Shown piece by piece: positions 31,392-38,804 of a DNA stretch of 64,000 nucleotides. The DNA is from Herbiconiux moechotypicola. GTDB taxonomy: Bacteria > Actinomycetota > Actinomycetes > Actinomycetales > Microbacteriaceae. Under the pieces are notes generated by a model. The model had not been told where the DNA came from. It did not search any database and saw only the letters and a list, made by a program, of their open reading frames with translations. How positions within the stretch are numbered: the stretch's first letter is position 1; each line of letters starts with the position of its first letter. The translations under genes and the position numbers were made by a program. The stretch is from positions 248,001 through 312,000 of the forward strand of contig NZ_JANLCN010000005.1 of NCBI RefSeq assembly GCF_024979255.1, written 5' to 3'.

Positions 31392-32606
31392 TCACACCGC
31401 GGAGGGTGCGGGTGTGGGTGCGGTGGTGGCCGAGGCGGGTGGCGCGGCGGTCGCGGGTGCCGCGATGGTCGCCGCGGGCGCGGGCGCGGGCGCGGGCGTG
31501 GTGGTGGTGGCCGGGGTGGCCGACGCCGTGGCCGCGGCGGTCGCGACGATGGAGGTGCCGAGCGAGGGGGTGCCGACGGTGTCGTGGGTGGGCGGGTCGC
31601 AGTGCACGGGGAGCGTGAGCGGCGCGGGCGCGGAGCCGTCGATGACGGCGAGCAGCAGCTCGACGGCGCGTCGGCCCATGGCGCGGCGGGGCACGCGCAC
31701 GTGGCTGAAGGCGCCCTCGCTGCGGGGGTCGGAGTCGAGGCCGATCACGGAGACGTCGGCGGGTGCGGAGAGGCCGGCGGAGGCGAGGGCATCGGCGAGC
31801 GCCCGCGCGAGGTCGTAGGTCTCCACCACGATCGCCGTCGCTCCGCCGGCGAGGGTGGCCCGAACCCAGGCGGCGGTCACCTCGGCGGGCTCCCGCACGT
31901 CGACCTCGAACGCGAGTCCGGCCGCGCCGGCGGAGCCGGCCTGGGCGGGTGCCGCGGCCGCGGTGAACCCCTCGAGGCGCTCCTGCTGGGCGAAGCCGCG
32001 CAGTGGGGCCGCCAGGTAGGCGACCTTGCGGTGCTCGGCGTCGGCGAGCATCCGCACCACCGGTGCCATCGCGGAGGAGTAATCGGCGGTGACGAACGGC
32101 ACGTCGACCCCCTCCACTTCGCGGTGGCCGATGAACACGAAGGGGAAGCCCTCGTCGGCCAGGCGGCGGATCTCGTCGTCGTTCTTCTCGAAACCGAGGA
32201 TGACGGCGCCGTCGGCCAGGCGCATCCGGTTGCTGCCGCTGCCGTAGATGCTGCGCGTGCCGTCGGGCTTCTGGGTGGAGGCGAAGAGCACCAGGTCGAG
32301 GCCGGCGGCGACCGCCTGCTCCTCGATGCCGTTGAGGAACTCGCGGTAGTAGTCGTCGGGCGCGGTGGGGAACACGCGCTCGAAGGTGTGCACGCCGATG
32401 AGGCCGCTGCGGCCGCCGCGGAGCGACTGGGCGGCGATGTTGGGCACGTAGCCGAGCTCGGCCATCGCCTCGCGGATGCGCTTCTGTGTGGCCTCGGGGA
32501 TGCGGTTGGCCCCGGCGCGGTCGTTGAGCACCATCGACACCGTCGCCTGCGACACGCCGGCGAGGCGGGCGATGTCGCTCTGGCGGGGGATGCGGGGGCG
32601 GTTCAC
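31392..32606 (-). CDS. LacI-family transcriptional regulator of the glycan locus
   Basis: LacI/GalR regulator of 404 aa. The HTH is SDIARLAGVSQATVSMVLN with the hinge YVPNIAAQSLR, then a Peripla_BP-like ligand domain (about 65-345). Unusually the protein ends with a tail of about 55 Ala/Thr/Pro residues (from about 350), not part of the fold. GTG 32606 has AAGGAG nine bases upstream. Three sites of one operator motif at 31342, 32650 and 32710 lie before the binding protein, itself and the beta-helix gene, so it most likely represses all three. Confidence 0.9.
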   Translation of the reverse strand: MNRPRIPRQSDIARLAGVSQATVSMVLNDRAGANRIPEATQKRIREAMAELGYVPNIAAQSLRGGRSGLIGVHTFERVFPTAPDDYYREFLNGIEEQAVAAGLDLVLFASTQKPDGTRSIYGSGSNRMRLADGAVILGFEKNDDEIRRLADEGFPFVFIGHREVEGVDVPFVTADYSSAMAPVVRMLADAEHRKVAYLAAPLRGFAQQERLEGFTAAAAPAQAGSAGAAGLAFEVDVREPAEVTAAWVRATLAGGATAIVVETYDLARALADALASAGLSAPADVSVIGLDSDPRSEGAFSHVRVPRRAMGRRAVELLLAVIDGSAPAPLTLPVHCDPPTHDTVGTPSLGTSIVATAAATASATPATTTTPAPAPAPAATIAAPATAAPPASATTAPTPAPSAV

Positions 32607-32649
32607 GGAACGGGTCTCCTTCGACGGGTACTGCGCCGAGCATAGGCGC

Positions 32650-32661
32650 TTATACGTAATA
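32650..32661. promoter_or_regulatory. LacI-type operator O2 before its own gene
   Basis: TTATACGTAATA, 44 bases before GTG 32606; shares the ATACGwA core with O1 and O3. Confidence 0.6.
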
Positions 32662-32709
32662 CCTGCAAGTCCCGGTTCCGGCGACCCAATCGTCGTCAGC
32701 CGCTTGTAG

Positions 32710-32721
32710 TTATACGAATAA
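32710..32721. promoter_or_regulatory. LacI-type operator O3 before the beta-helix gene
   Basis: TTATACGAATAA, the most symmetric of the three sites, 45 bases before GTG 32766. Confidence 0.65.
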
Positions 32722-32765
32722 GCAGCTAGGAACGAGAAAGCCCCAACCGGTTCAAGGAGGAACTC

Positions 32766-34901
32766 GTGAGAATGAAGAGGCTCGTCATCGCCGCCACCGC
32801 GGCCGTCGCCCTGCTGGGCGGACTGCTCGCCGCGGCCCCCGCCGCGCCGGCCCAGGCCGTCGGCACCACCTACTACGTCGACGCCGCCGCGGGTGCCGAT
32901 ACCAACAGCGGCACCAGCGAGAGCGCGCCGTGGAAGACCCTCGGCAAGGTGAACACGCTCACCCCGGGCCCCGGCACGCGCATCCTGCTCAAGGCCGGCT
33001 CGACCTTCACCAACCAGTACCTCGACCTCACCGGGTCGGGTACAGCATCCGACCCCATCGTCATCGGCCGCTACGGAACCGGGGCGAAGCCGAAGATCGA
33101 CTTCGGCAACACCGCGGTCGGCGGCGAGGGCTTCGGGGTGCGGGTGACCAACGGCTCGCACTGGACCATCTCCGACCTCGAGATCACGAGCGGCCAGCAC
33201 GCCACCTCGATGCGGCGCAACGGCATCCTCATCCTCGGGGCGGGCGCCGGGGGCGGCGCGTTCACGGGCATCCGCATCCTCAACAACGACATCCACGACG
33301 TGTTCGGGCGCGACCGGCGCACCGGGGGCATCAACCTCCACGCGCGGCAGGCCTCCGCCACCGACCCGGAGAGCACCTGGGACGACGTGCTCATCCAGGG
33401 CAACACGGTCGACAACGTCGCCGACACGGGCATCCAGACCATGACCGACGCCTTCCTCGCCGGATCGAGCTGGACCCACATGCACGACGCCTTCACGAAC
33501 GTGGTCATCCGGCGCAACACCGTCACGCGCATCCACCGCGACGGCATCCTCGTGCGAGCCGGTGTCGGGCCGCTCGTGGAGTACAACGTGACCGACCGCA
33601 TCGGGAAGTACACGGATGCGAACACCGCGGTCGTGACGTACCTGCCGGCCGTGAGCGTGGTCGCCGCGCAGTGGGCGTACTACACCTCGGGTGCGGTGTT
33701 CCAGTACAACGAGGCCTCGCGCACCAAGCGCATCGACGGCGACGGGCAGCCGTGGGACTTCGACGTGGAGGTGACCGACAGCGTCTACCAGTACAACTAC
33801 AGCCACGACAACGAGGGCGGCACGCTGCTCATGATGGACGACACGGCGAACAACGTGTTCCGCTACAACATCTCGCAGAACGACCTCGACCGCTCGGGGG
33901 CCGCGTTCAGCATCCCGTTCGGCGGTGGCGCTCTCGCCGTCTACAACAACACGTTCTACCGATCGGCCGGTCAGACCGGGCTGCTCACCACGTCGAACTC
34001 GGCGGGGGTGGTGACGTACACGAACAACGTGTTCCACAACGCGGCGTCGGGCGCGTACGCGATCGGGGGCGGGGCGGTGTATTCGAACAACACGTTCTAC
34101 GGCACGAACTCGTCGGCGGCGCCGCACACGGGCAAGCTCACGAGCGATCCGCTGCTGGAGGCGCCGGGCGGGGCGACGTCGATCGCCGATGCGGCGGCGG
34201 CGTACGCGCTGGGGGCGGGGTCGCCGTCGAGGGACTCGGGGACGGCTCTGGGGGCGTCGGGCGCGGCGGTCGCGTCGTCGTCGAACGGGGGTGTCGACTT
34301 CGCGGGGCGGCTGCTGTACCAGGGGTCGGGGGCCGACCGGGGGGCTGTGGAGGCTGCGGGTGCGGGGGCCGGTGCCGGTGCGGCTTCGGTGCTCGCGAGC
34401 GAGACCTTCGAGGCGGGCGGGTTCGGCGGCTGGGCCGCGGTGAGCGGTTCGTGGACCGTCGGCGGAGCGCCCGGAGCCTTGCGGCAGAGCTCGCTCTCGG
34501 GCGAGGCGATCGCGTCGGCCGGGTCGGCGTCGTGGACGGACTACTCGGTGTCGGCCCGGCTCGCGGTGGCGACGCCCGACGGGAACGCCGGGGTGCTGAT
34601 GCGGTACGCCGACGCGTCGAACTTCCTCATGCTGCGACTGAACCTCGACACCTCGGCACTGGAGCTCTACAAGCGGGTGGCGGGCACGCTGACGCTGGTG
34701 GCGTCGCAGCCCGTGACGGTGGCACCGGGCCAGCTCGTGTCGCTGCGCGCCGACGTGCGCGGCAGCACCGTGGACGGCTGGGTCGACGGGGTGCGGCTCA
34801 TCAGCTGGACGAACCCGGTGACGCAACTGATGGCCGGCAAGGTGGGCGTCCGCTCGGCGGCGTCGGCCGCCGTCGTCGACGAGGTCATCGTGCGGGGGTG
34901 A
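32766..34901 (+). CDS. Secreted right-handed beta-helix protein with C-terminal LamG-like domain
   Basis: Exported protein of 711 aa with a Sec signal peptide (about residues 1-31, ending AQAVG). The first 500 residues form a parallel beta-helix rich in repeated N-N and N-x-F turns (YNNTFYRS, YTNNVFHN, YSNNTFYG), as in polysaccharide lyases and glycosidases. A Gly/Ala linker (about 530-545) leads to a jelly-roll domain resembling LamG/DUF1080 (about 550-711). GTG 32766 has a perfect AGGAGG six bases upstream; ATG 32772 is an alternative. It probably binds and cleaves an extracellular polysaccharide; which one cannot be read. It lies divergent from the LacI gene under operator O3. Confidence 0.85.
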   Translation: MRMKRLVIAATAAVALLGGLLAAAPAAPAQAVGTTYYVDAAAGADTNSGTSESAPWKTLGKVNTLTPGPGTRILLKAGSTFTNQYLDLTGSGTASDPIVIGRYGTGAKPKIDFGNTAVGGEGFGVRVTNGSHWTISDLEITSGQHATSMRRNGILILGAGAGGGAFTGIRILNNDIHDVFGRDRRTGGINLHARQASATDPESTWDDVLIQGNTVDNVADTGIQTMTDAFLAGSSWTHMHDAFTNVVIRRNTVTRIHRDGILVRAGVGPLVEYNVTDRIGKYTDANTAVVTYLPAVSVVAAQWAYYTSGAVFQYNEASRTKRIDGDGQPWDFDVEVTDSVYQYNYSHDNEGGTLLMMDDTANNVFRYNISQNDLDRSGAAFSIPFGGGALAVYNNTFYRSAGQTGLLTTSNSAGVVTYTNNVFHNAASGAYAIGGGAVYSNNTFYGTNSSAAPHTGKLTSDPLLEAPGGATSIADAAAAYALGAGSPSRDSGTALGASGAAVASSSNGGVDFAGRLLYQGSGADRGAVEAAGAGAGAGAASVLASETFEAGGFGGWAAVSGSWTVGGAPGALRQSSLSGEAIASAGSASWTDYSVSARLAVATPDGNAGVLMRYADASNFLMLRLNLDTSALELYKRVAGTLTLVASQPVTVAPGQLVSLRADVRGSTVDGWVDGVRLISWTNPVTQLMAGKVGVRSAASAAVVDEVIVRG

Positions 34902-34909
34902 GGTGTGCC

Positions 34910-34953
34910 GCCGGGCGGTGGGGGTGTACTCGCAGTGCCTCCCGCCGCCCGGC
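34910..34953 (+). terminator. Terminator after the beta-helix gene
   Basis: Stem 34910-34924 with 34939-34953, 13 of 15 pairs, first nine perfect (GCCGGGCGG / CCGCCCGGC), 14-base loop, starting six bases past the stop. Confidence 0.65.
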
Positions 34954-34962
34954 CGTGCGACG

Positions 34963-34968
34963 TAGCCT
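34963..34968 (+). promoter_or_regulatory. -10 of the CMD/cupin pair
   Basis: TAGCCT, six bases before ATG 34975; no Shine-Dalgarno. Confidence 0.5.
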
Positions 34969-34974
34969 CGGCGC

Positions 34975-35301
34975 ATGGACACACCACAACCCCTCCAGGT
35001 CGGCGGCGGCCGCGCCTCCATCGGAGACGTCGCCCCGAAGCTCGCCGAACTCACCGACGACGTGCTCTTCGCCGACGTCTGGAACCGCCCGGGCCTCGCC
35101 GCGCGCGACCGTAGCCTCATCACCGTCGCCGCCCTGGTGGCGGGCGGCGACGCCGCACAGCTGCGTTTCCACCTCGGTCGCGCCGTCGAGAACGGCGTCA
35201 CGAAGACCGAGCTCATCGAGGCGATCACCCACCTCGCCTTCTACGCGGGCTGGCCCAAGGCCATGACCGCCATCGCCGTCGCGAAGGAGGTGCTCGCGTG
35301 A
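34975..35301 (+). CDS. Carboxymuconolactone decarboxylase-family protein
   Basis: Small all-helical CMD/AhpD-like protein of 108 aa. The RDRSLITVAALVAGGDAAQLRFHLGRAVENG block and ELIEAITHLAFYAGWPKA match the family. The CxxC cysteines of AhpD peroxidases are absent, so this is closer to the gamma-carboxymuconolactone decarboxylase branch. The stop overlaps the cupin start (GTGA at 35298-35301). The pair resembles CMD/cupin modules of unknown substrate. Confidence 0.88.
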   Translation: MDTPQPLQVGGGRASIGDVAPKLAELTDDVLFADVWNRPGLAARDRSLITVAALVAGGDAAQLRFHLGRAVENGVTKTELIEAITHLAFYAGWPKAMTAIAVAKEVLA

Positions 35302-35699
35302 TCGTCGACCCGAAGAAGCCGACCGTGAAGAACCCGCCCGAGCAGTTCACGGGAGACGTGTACCTCGACGCCATCGCCGCTCCCCGCGAGTCAGGGCAGA
35401 CCATGGTGGTGGCGAAGGTGCGCTTCCTGCCGGGTGCGCGCACGGCGTGGCACTCGCACGCCCTCGGGCAGACTCTCCACATCACCGAGGGCGTCGGCCT
35501 CGTCGGCACCCGCGACGGCCGCATCGTGGAGGTGACCGCCGGCCAGACCGTCTACACCCCACCCGGCGAGGAACACTGGCACGGCGCCACCCCCGGCGAC
35601 TACATGGAGCACCTCGCCATGCTCGACAGCGCCTCCGACCCCGCCACCACCACGACCTGGCTCGAACACGTCACCGACGCCGACTACCACCGCCCCTGA
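35298..35699 (+). CDS. Cupin-domain protein
   Basis: Small single-domain cupin of 133 aa. Metal-binding motif 1 is WHSHALGQTLHITEG and motif 2 is PPGEEHWHGATP, so three to four histidines are present. It resembles YP_001338853-type cupins and (R)-mandelonitrile-lyase-like proteins, often encoded beside CMD proteins. Start GTG 35298 is translationally coupled to the CMD gene. Likely a small oxidoreductase or isomerase; substrate unknown. Confidence 0.87.
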   Translation: MIVDPKKPTVKNPPEQFTGDVYLDAIAAPRESGQTMVVAKVRFLPGARTAWHSHALGQTLHITEGVGLVGTRDGRIVEVTAGQTVYTPPGEEHWHGATPGDYMEHLAMLDSASDPATTTTWLEHVTDADYHRP

Positions 35700-35734
35700 C
35701 CTGCCCTCCCGCCCACCCCCACTCGTCCACATCC

Positions 35735-35793
35735 GCAAGAATCCCGCCCTCCGCCCCGGAGGCCACCCGCTCCCCGCGCCCGCGGCAGCGAAC
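35735..35793. repeat. GCAAGAATC...GCGGCAGCGAAC element, copy 1
   Basis: Starts GCAAGAATCCCGCC and ends GCGGCAGCGAAC, 59 bp. Ends are shared with copy 2. Confidence 0.6.
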
Positions 35794-35927
35794 GCCGACG
35801 GGGCCGGGCGGTGGGGTGCGCGGGGTGGGGCGGATGCGCGGGGTGGTGGGGTGCGTGGCGGCCGGGTGTGCGGATGTGGGCTTGGATGCGCACAGGGTGC
35901 GGTGTGCGGATGTTGCCGCTCGCAGCC

Positions 35928-35990
35928 GCAAGAATCGCGCCATCCAACCTCGCATTCCGCCCGGCTGCCGTGAATCTTGCGGCAGCGAAC
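35928..35990. repeat. GCAAGAATC...GCGGCAGCGAAC element, copy 2
   Basis: Starts GCAAGAATCGCGCC and ends GCGGCAGCGAAC, 63 bp. Its ends (GCCGCAAGAATC and GAATCTTGCGGC) pair with one mismatch, so it can fold as a hairpin. Confidence 0.6.
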
Positions 35991-36034
35991 GGTGGGTGAC
36001 GGATGCGCAGGCTTGTGCGGATGCGCGGGGTGCG

Positions 36035-36664
36035 TCAGAAGAGGGTGGCGCTGGTGTCGGGGGTGGAGGCCGGGGGGTTCGCCGCGAGGGGGGCGCTCGA
36101 CGATGCGGCGGGAGGTGCGATCGGGGAAGCGGGCGCCGTGGCGGCCGGCGCCGCGGCGGCCGGGGCCGGGGTGGCGGGCGTCGCCGGAGGCGCCGCAGGC
36201 GCGCCCGGGAAGCCGGGGCCCGCATCCGGGGTGGTGCCGCGCTGGTAGGCGGTGGCGGCGGCGCGGGCGCGGGCGTCGGCGGCCTCGTTGAGCTCGTGGC
36301 CCACGTGACCCTTCACCCACTCGAAGCGGTAGCGGCGCCCGACGATCGCGGCGTCGATCTCCTGGATGAGCTCGAGGTTCATCACCGGCTTGCCGTCGCC
36401 CTTGCGCCAGCCCTTGCGCTTCCAGCCGGGCATCCACTTCGTCACCGTGTTGATGACGTACTGGCTGTCGCAGAGGATGTGCAGGTCATCGTCGACGTGC
36501 GCCGTCGCCCGGAACAGCTCGAGCACCGCGCGCAACTCGCCCATGTTGTTCGTGCCGTGCGGCCAGCCGCCGGCGGCCCAGGTGTCGTCGTCGATGTACC
36601 AGGCCCAGCCGGCCGGGCCGGGGTTGCCGAGTGCGGAGCCGTCGGCGGAAGCGGTGATCGTCAT
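36035..36664 (-). CDS. rnhA: Ribonuclease HI with low-complexity C-terminal tail
   Basis: RNase HI (209 aa) that cleaves RNA in RNA-DNA hybrids. Active-site carboxylates are visible: Asp of ADGSALGNPGPAG, Glu of NMGELRAVLEL, Asp of LCDSQYV and Asp near NEAADARARAA, with KGHVGHELN preceding. The catalytic domain ends near residue 142; about 65 further residues are Ala/Pro/Thr-rich and probably disordered. ATG 36664 has GGGAGG two bases upstream. A separate acidic substrate-binding motif is not obvious. Confidence 0.92.
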   Translation of the reverse strand: MTITASADGSALGNPGPAGWAWYIDDDTWAAGGWPHGTNNMGELRAVLELFRATAHVDDDLHILCDSQYVINTVTKWMPGWKRKGWRKGDGKPVMNLELIQEIDAAIVGRRYRFEWVKGHVGHELNEAADARARAAATAYQRGTTPDAGPGFPGAPAAPPATPATPAPAAAAPAATAPASPIAPPAASSSAPLAANPPASTPDTSATLF

Positions 36665-36705
36665 CACCTCCCAGGGTACCCGCCGCATCCTGCTAGAACG
36701 GAACC

Positions 36706-37533
36706 ATGACCGTCTGGACCTGCGCCACCTGCGCCATCGAGCATCCCGACACCCCCGCCCCGCCCGACATCTGCGAGATCTGCACCGACGAACGCCAGTA
36801 CGTGCCCGCCACGGGCCAGCGCTGGACCACCCGCGACGAGCTCGCCGCCGAGGGCCACCGCATCGTCGTCACCGAGCTCGAGCCGGGTCTGCACGCGGTC
36901 GAGGCCGTGCGCTCCGTCGGCATCGGGCAGCGGGGCCTGCTGCTGCAGACGGAGGCGGGCAACCTGCTCTGGGAGCCGCCCGGCTTCCTCGACGAGGTGG
37001 GTGTCGCCTCCGTCGCCGCGCTCGGCGGGGTGGCGGCCGTGGCGTCGAGCCACCCGCACCTCACGGGCTCGTCGATCCAGTGGAGTCAGGCGTTCGGCGG
37101 GGCGACGGTGTGGGTGGCCGAGGCGGATGCGCGCTGGATCCGCCGACCCGACCCGGCCATCGCGCTGTGGAGCGATGAGCAGCAGGTGCTGCCGGGGGTG
37201 CGGCTGATCGGATGCGGCGGGCACTTTCCCGGGAGTGCCGTCGCGCACTGGGCGGCGGGGGCCGAGGGGAAGGGCGTGCTGCTCACGGGCGACACCGTCA
37301 CGATCGGCGCCGACCGCGCGTCGGTCGCCGTGATGCGGAGCTACCCGAACTACATCCCGATGCCGGGGCGCGTGGTGCGCCGTATCCGCGACACCCTGCT
37401 GCCGCTGGAGTTCGATCGGCTCTACAGCCTGTTCCACTGCATCCCCGACGGTGCCCACGGCATCGTCGACCGGAGCCTCCTCCGCTCCGCGCGCTGGGCC
37501 GAAGACGATCCGGCCGTCACAATGGACACATGA
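36706..37533 (+). CDS. MBL-fold protein with N-terminal zinc-ribbon-like segment
   Basis: Protein of 275 aa. The N-terminus carries two Cys pairs (WTCATC...CEIC), suggesting a small zinc knuckle. The rest follows the MBL fold with a degenerate first motif, SSHPHLTGS in place of HxHxDH, then GGHFPGSAVAHW and LTGDTV. Metal binding may be partial, so a hydrolase activity is uncertain. ATG 36706 sits six bases after TAGAAC. Its stop overlaps the HhH-GPD start (ATGA), so these two proteins are made together. Confidence 0.8.
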   Translation: MTVWTCATCAIEHPDTPAPPDICEICTDERQYVPATGQRWTTRDELAAEGHRIVVTELEPGLHAVEAVRSVGIGQRGLLLQTEAGNLLWEPPGFLDEVGVASVAALGGVAAVASSHPHLTGSSIQWSQAFGGATVWVAEADARWIRRPDPAIALWSDEQQVLPGVRLIGCGGHFPGSAVAHWAAGAEGKGVLLTGDTVTIGADRASVAVMRSYPNYIPMPGRVVRRIRDTLLPLEFDRLYSLFHCIPDGAHGIVDRSLLRSARWAEDDPAVTMDT

Positions 37534-38117
37534 CCCCGAGCCTTCACATCACCGGAGACACCGCCGCCGACGAGCTGCTCTCGACCGACCCGCTCGCGCT
37601 GCTGATCGGCATGCTGCTCGATCAGCAGGTGGCGATGGAGACAGCGTTCGAGGGCCCGGCGAAGATCGCCGCCCGCATCGATGGGCCGTTCGACGCCTCG
37701 AACCTCGCGGGGTACGACCCCGAGGCGCTGGTCGAGGTGTTCCGGCAGACGCCCGCGGTGCACCGGTACCCCGGGTCGATGGCCGGCCGGGTGCAGGCGC
37801 TGTGCGCAGCCCTCGTCGACGACTGGGGCGGGAGCGCCTCCGCGCTGTGGACGGTGGGCGACCCCGACGGCGCGACCCTGCTCAAGCGGCTCAAGGCTCT
37901 GCCCGGATTCGGCGACCAGAAGGCCCGCATCTTCGTGGCGCTGCTCGGCAAGCAGTACGGCGTGCAGCCCGAGGGCTGGCGCGCGGCCGCGGGTGCCTAC
38001 GGCGAGGAGGGGTCCCACCGCTCGGTGGCCGACATCGTCGACGCCGGCTCGCTCGCCCTCGTGCGCGAGACCAAGCGCGCCGCCAAGGCCGCCGCGAAAG
38101 CCGGCACCGCGAAGTAG
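37530..38117 (+). CDS. HhH-GPD-family DNA glycosylase-like protein
   Basis: Uncharacterised HhH-GPD protein (195 aa) of the type named TIGR03252: LLIGMLLDQQVAMETAFEGP at the start, and LPGFGDQKARIFVALLGKQYGVQPEGW carrying the helix-hairpin-helix. Predicted base-excision repair glycosylase; the canonical catalytic Lys/Asp pair is not evident to me. ATG 37530 overlaps the MBL-like stop by 4 bp. Its last 121 bp overlap the converging YczE gene, an unusually long overlap. Confidence 0.85.
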   Translation: MTPSLHITGDTAADELLSTDPLALLIGMLLDQQVAMETAFEGPAKIAARIDGPFDASNLAGYDPEALVEVFRQTPAVHRYPGSMAGRVQALCAALVDDWGGSASALWTVGDPDGATLLKRLKALPGFGDQKARIFVALLGKQYGVQPEGWRAAAGAYGEEGSHRSVADIVDAGSLALVRETKRAAKAAAKAGTAK

Positions 38118-38743
38118 CGCCCGGCTCCGCCACGCTCCGGATGCGCGGGGCGTCGGCGGGCGGTCACGCCGAAGAGCCGCAGCGTCACACCGCAGAGCGG
38201 GCCGATGAGCACCGCGAACAGCACCGTGCCCACCCCCACGTTCCCCCCGAGCAGCCACCCCACCGCGAGCACGGTGCCCTCCACGAGCCCTCGCCCGAGC
38301 CAGATCGGCCAGCCGAGCCGCGTGTGAATGCCCGTCATGAGCCCGTCTCGTGGCCCCGGCCCGAGTCGCGCGCCGATGTAGACGCCGCTCGCCACCGCGA
38401 GCAGCAGCAGCCCACCCGCGAACAGCAGCGCCTGCTGCCACACCGCTCCGGGCACCGGCAGCAACCACAGCCCCAGTTCGATGAACGGCCCGAGCAGCAG
38501 CACGTTGAGCACCGTGCCGAGCCCCGGACGCTGCCGCAGCGGGATCCACAGCGCCAGCACCCCGAGCCCGATCACGTTGGTGAGCACCCCGATGCCGAGT
38601 CCGGTCGCGTGCGACATCCCCTGCGCGAACACCGTCCACGGGTCGACACCGATCGCCGCGCGGATGATGAGCGCCTCGGCGAGTCCGTAGAGCGCCAGGC
38701 CCACCACGAGCTGCGGGATGCGGAATGCGAGCGATCGAGACAT
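37997..38743 (-). CDS. YczE/YitT-family membrane protein
   Basis: Membrane protein of 248 aa with about six spans. It matches YczE proteins: GLALYGLAEALIIRAAIGVDPWTVFAQGMSHATGLGIG, then GPGPRDGLMTGIHTRLG. The last 45 residues are outside the conserved fold and are coded in the overlap with the HhH-GPD gene. ATG 38743 has TGAAAT six bases before it. MocR regulators and YczE genes are often paired divergently; the MocR gene starts 61 bp away. Confidence 0.85.
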   Translation of the reverse strand: MSRSLAFRIPQLVVGLALYGLAEALIIRAAIGVDPWTVFAQGMSHATGLGIGVLTNVIGLGVLALWIPLRQRPGLGTVLNVLLLGPFIELGLWLLPVPGAVWQQALLFAGGLLLLAVASGVYIGARLGPGPRDGLMTGIHTRLGWPIWLGRGLVEGTVLAVGWLLGGNVGVGTVLFAVLIGPLCGVTLRLFGVTARRRPAHPERGGAGRYFAVPAFAAALAARLVSRTRASEPASTMSATERWDPSSP

Positions 38744-38762
38744 GTGGCTATTTCAGAGCATG

Positions 38763-38787
38763 ATTGGCTTTCTCTCAAGCGGCCAAT
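38763..38787. promoter_or_regulatory. Candidate MocR operator (ATTGGC / GCCAAT)
   Basis: Inverted repeat ATTGGC (38763-38768) and GCCAAT (38782-38787), spacer 13, centred in the 61-bp divergent region between YczE and MocR and upstream of the -10 TAGAGT. Confidence 0.5.
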
Positions 38788-38792
38788 ATCGC

Positions 38793-38798
38793 TAGAGT
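38793..38798 (+). promoter_or_regulatory. -10 of the MocR gene
   Basis: TAGAGT, six bases before ATG 38805. Confidence 0.5.
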
Positions 38799-38804
38799 GG
38801 CGTC

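Larger units (their letters stand above)
35700..36034. other. Gene-free 335-bp stretch with repeated elements
   Basis: No convincing gene on either strand; open frames here are short and contain runs of Arg, Pro and Gly. It holds two copies of an approximately 60-bp element (35735-35793 and 35928-35990), separated by a G-rich segment with repeated GCGGGGTG and GGATGCGC units. It lies between the 3' end of the cupin gene and the 3' end of RNase HI, a convergent setting. Confidence 0.6.

Noticed and set aside
31392-35228. Open frame of 1278 codons on the minus strand
   Set aside because: Only the part from GTG 32606 down is LacI; the upstream part is antisense to the beta-helix gene and made of Arg/Val/Asp repeats typical of reverse-frame translation of high-G+C coding DNA.
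35800-35990. Possible CRISPR-like or tandem GGATGCGC repeats
   Set aside because: Unit spacing is irregular and units are short and G-rich; no constant repeat plus spacer pattern and no cas genes.
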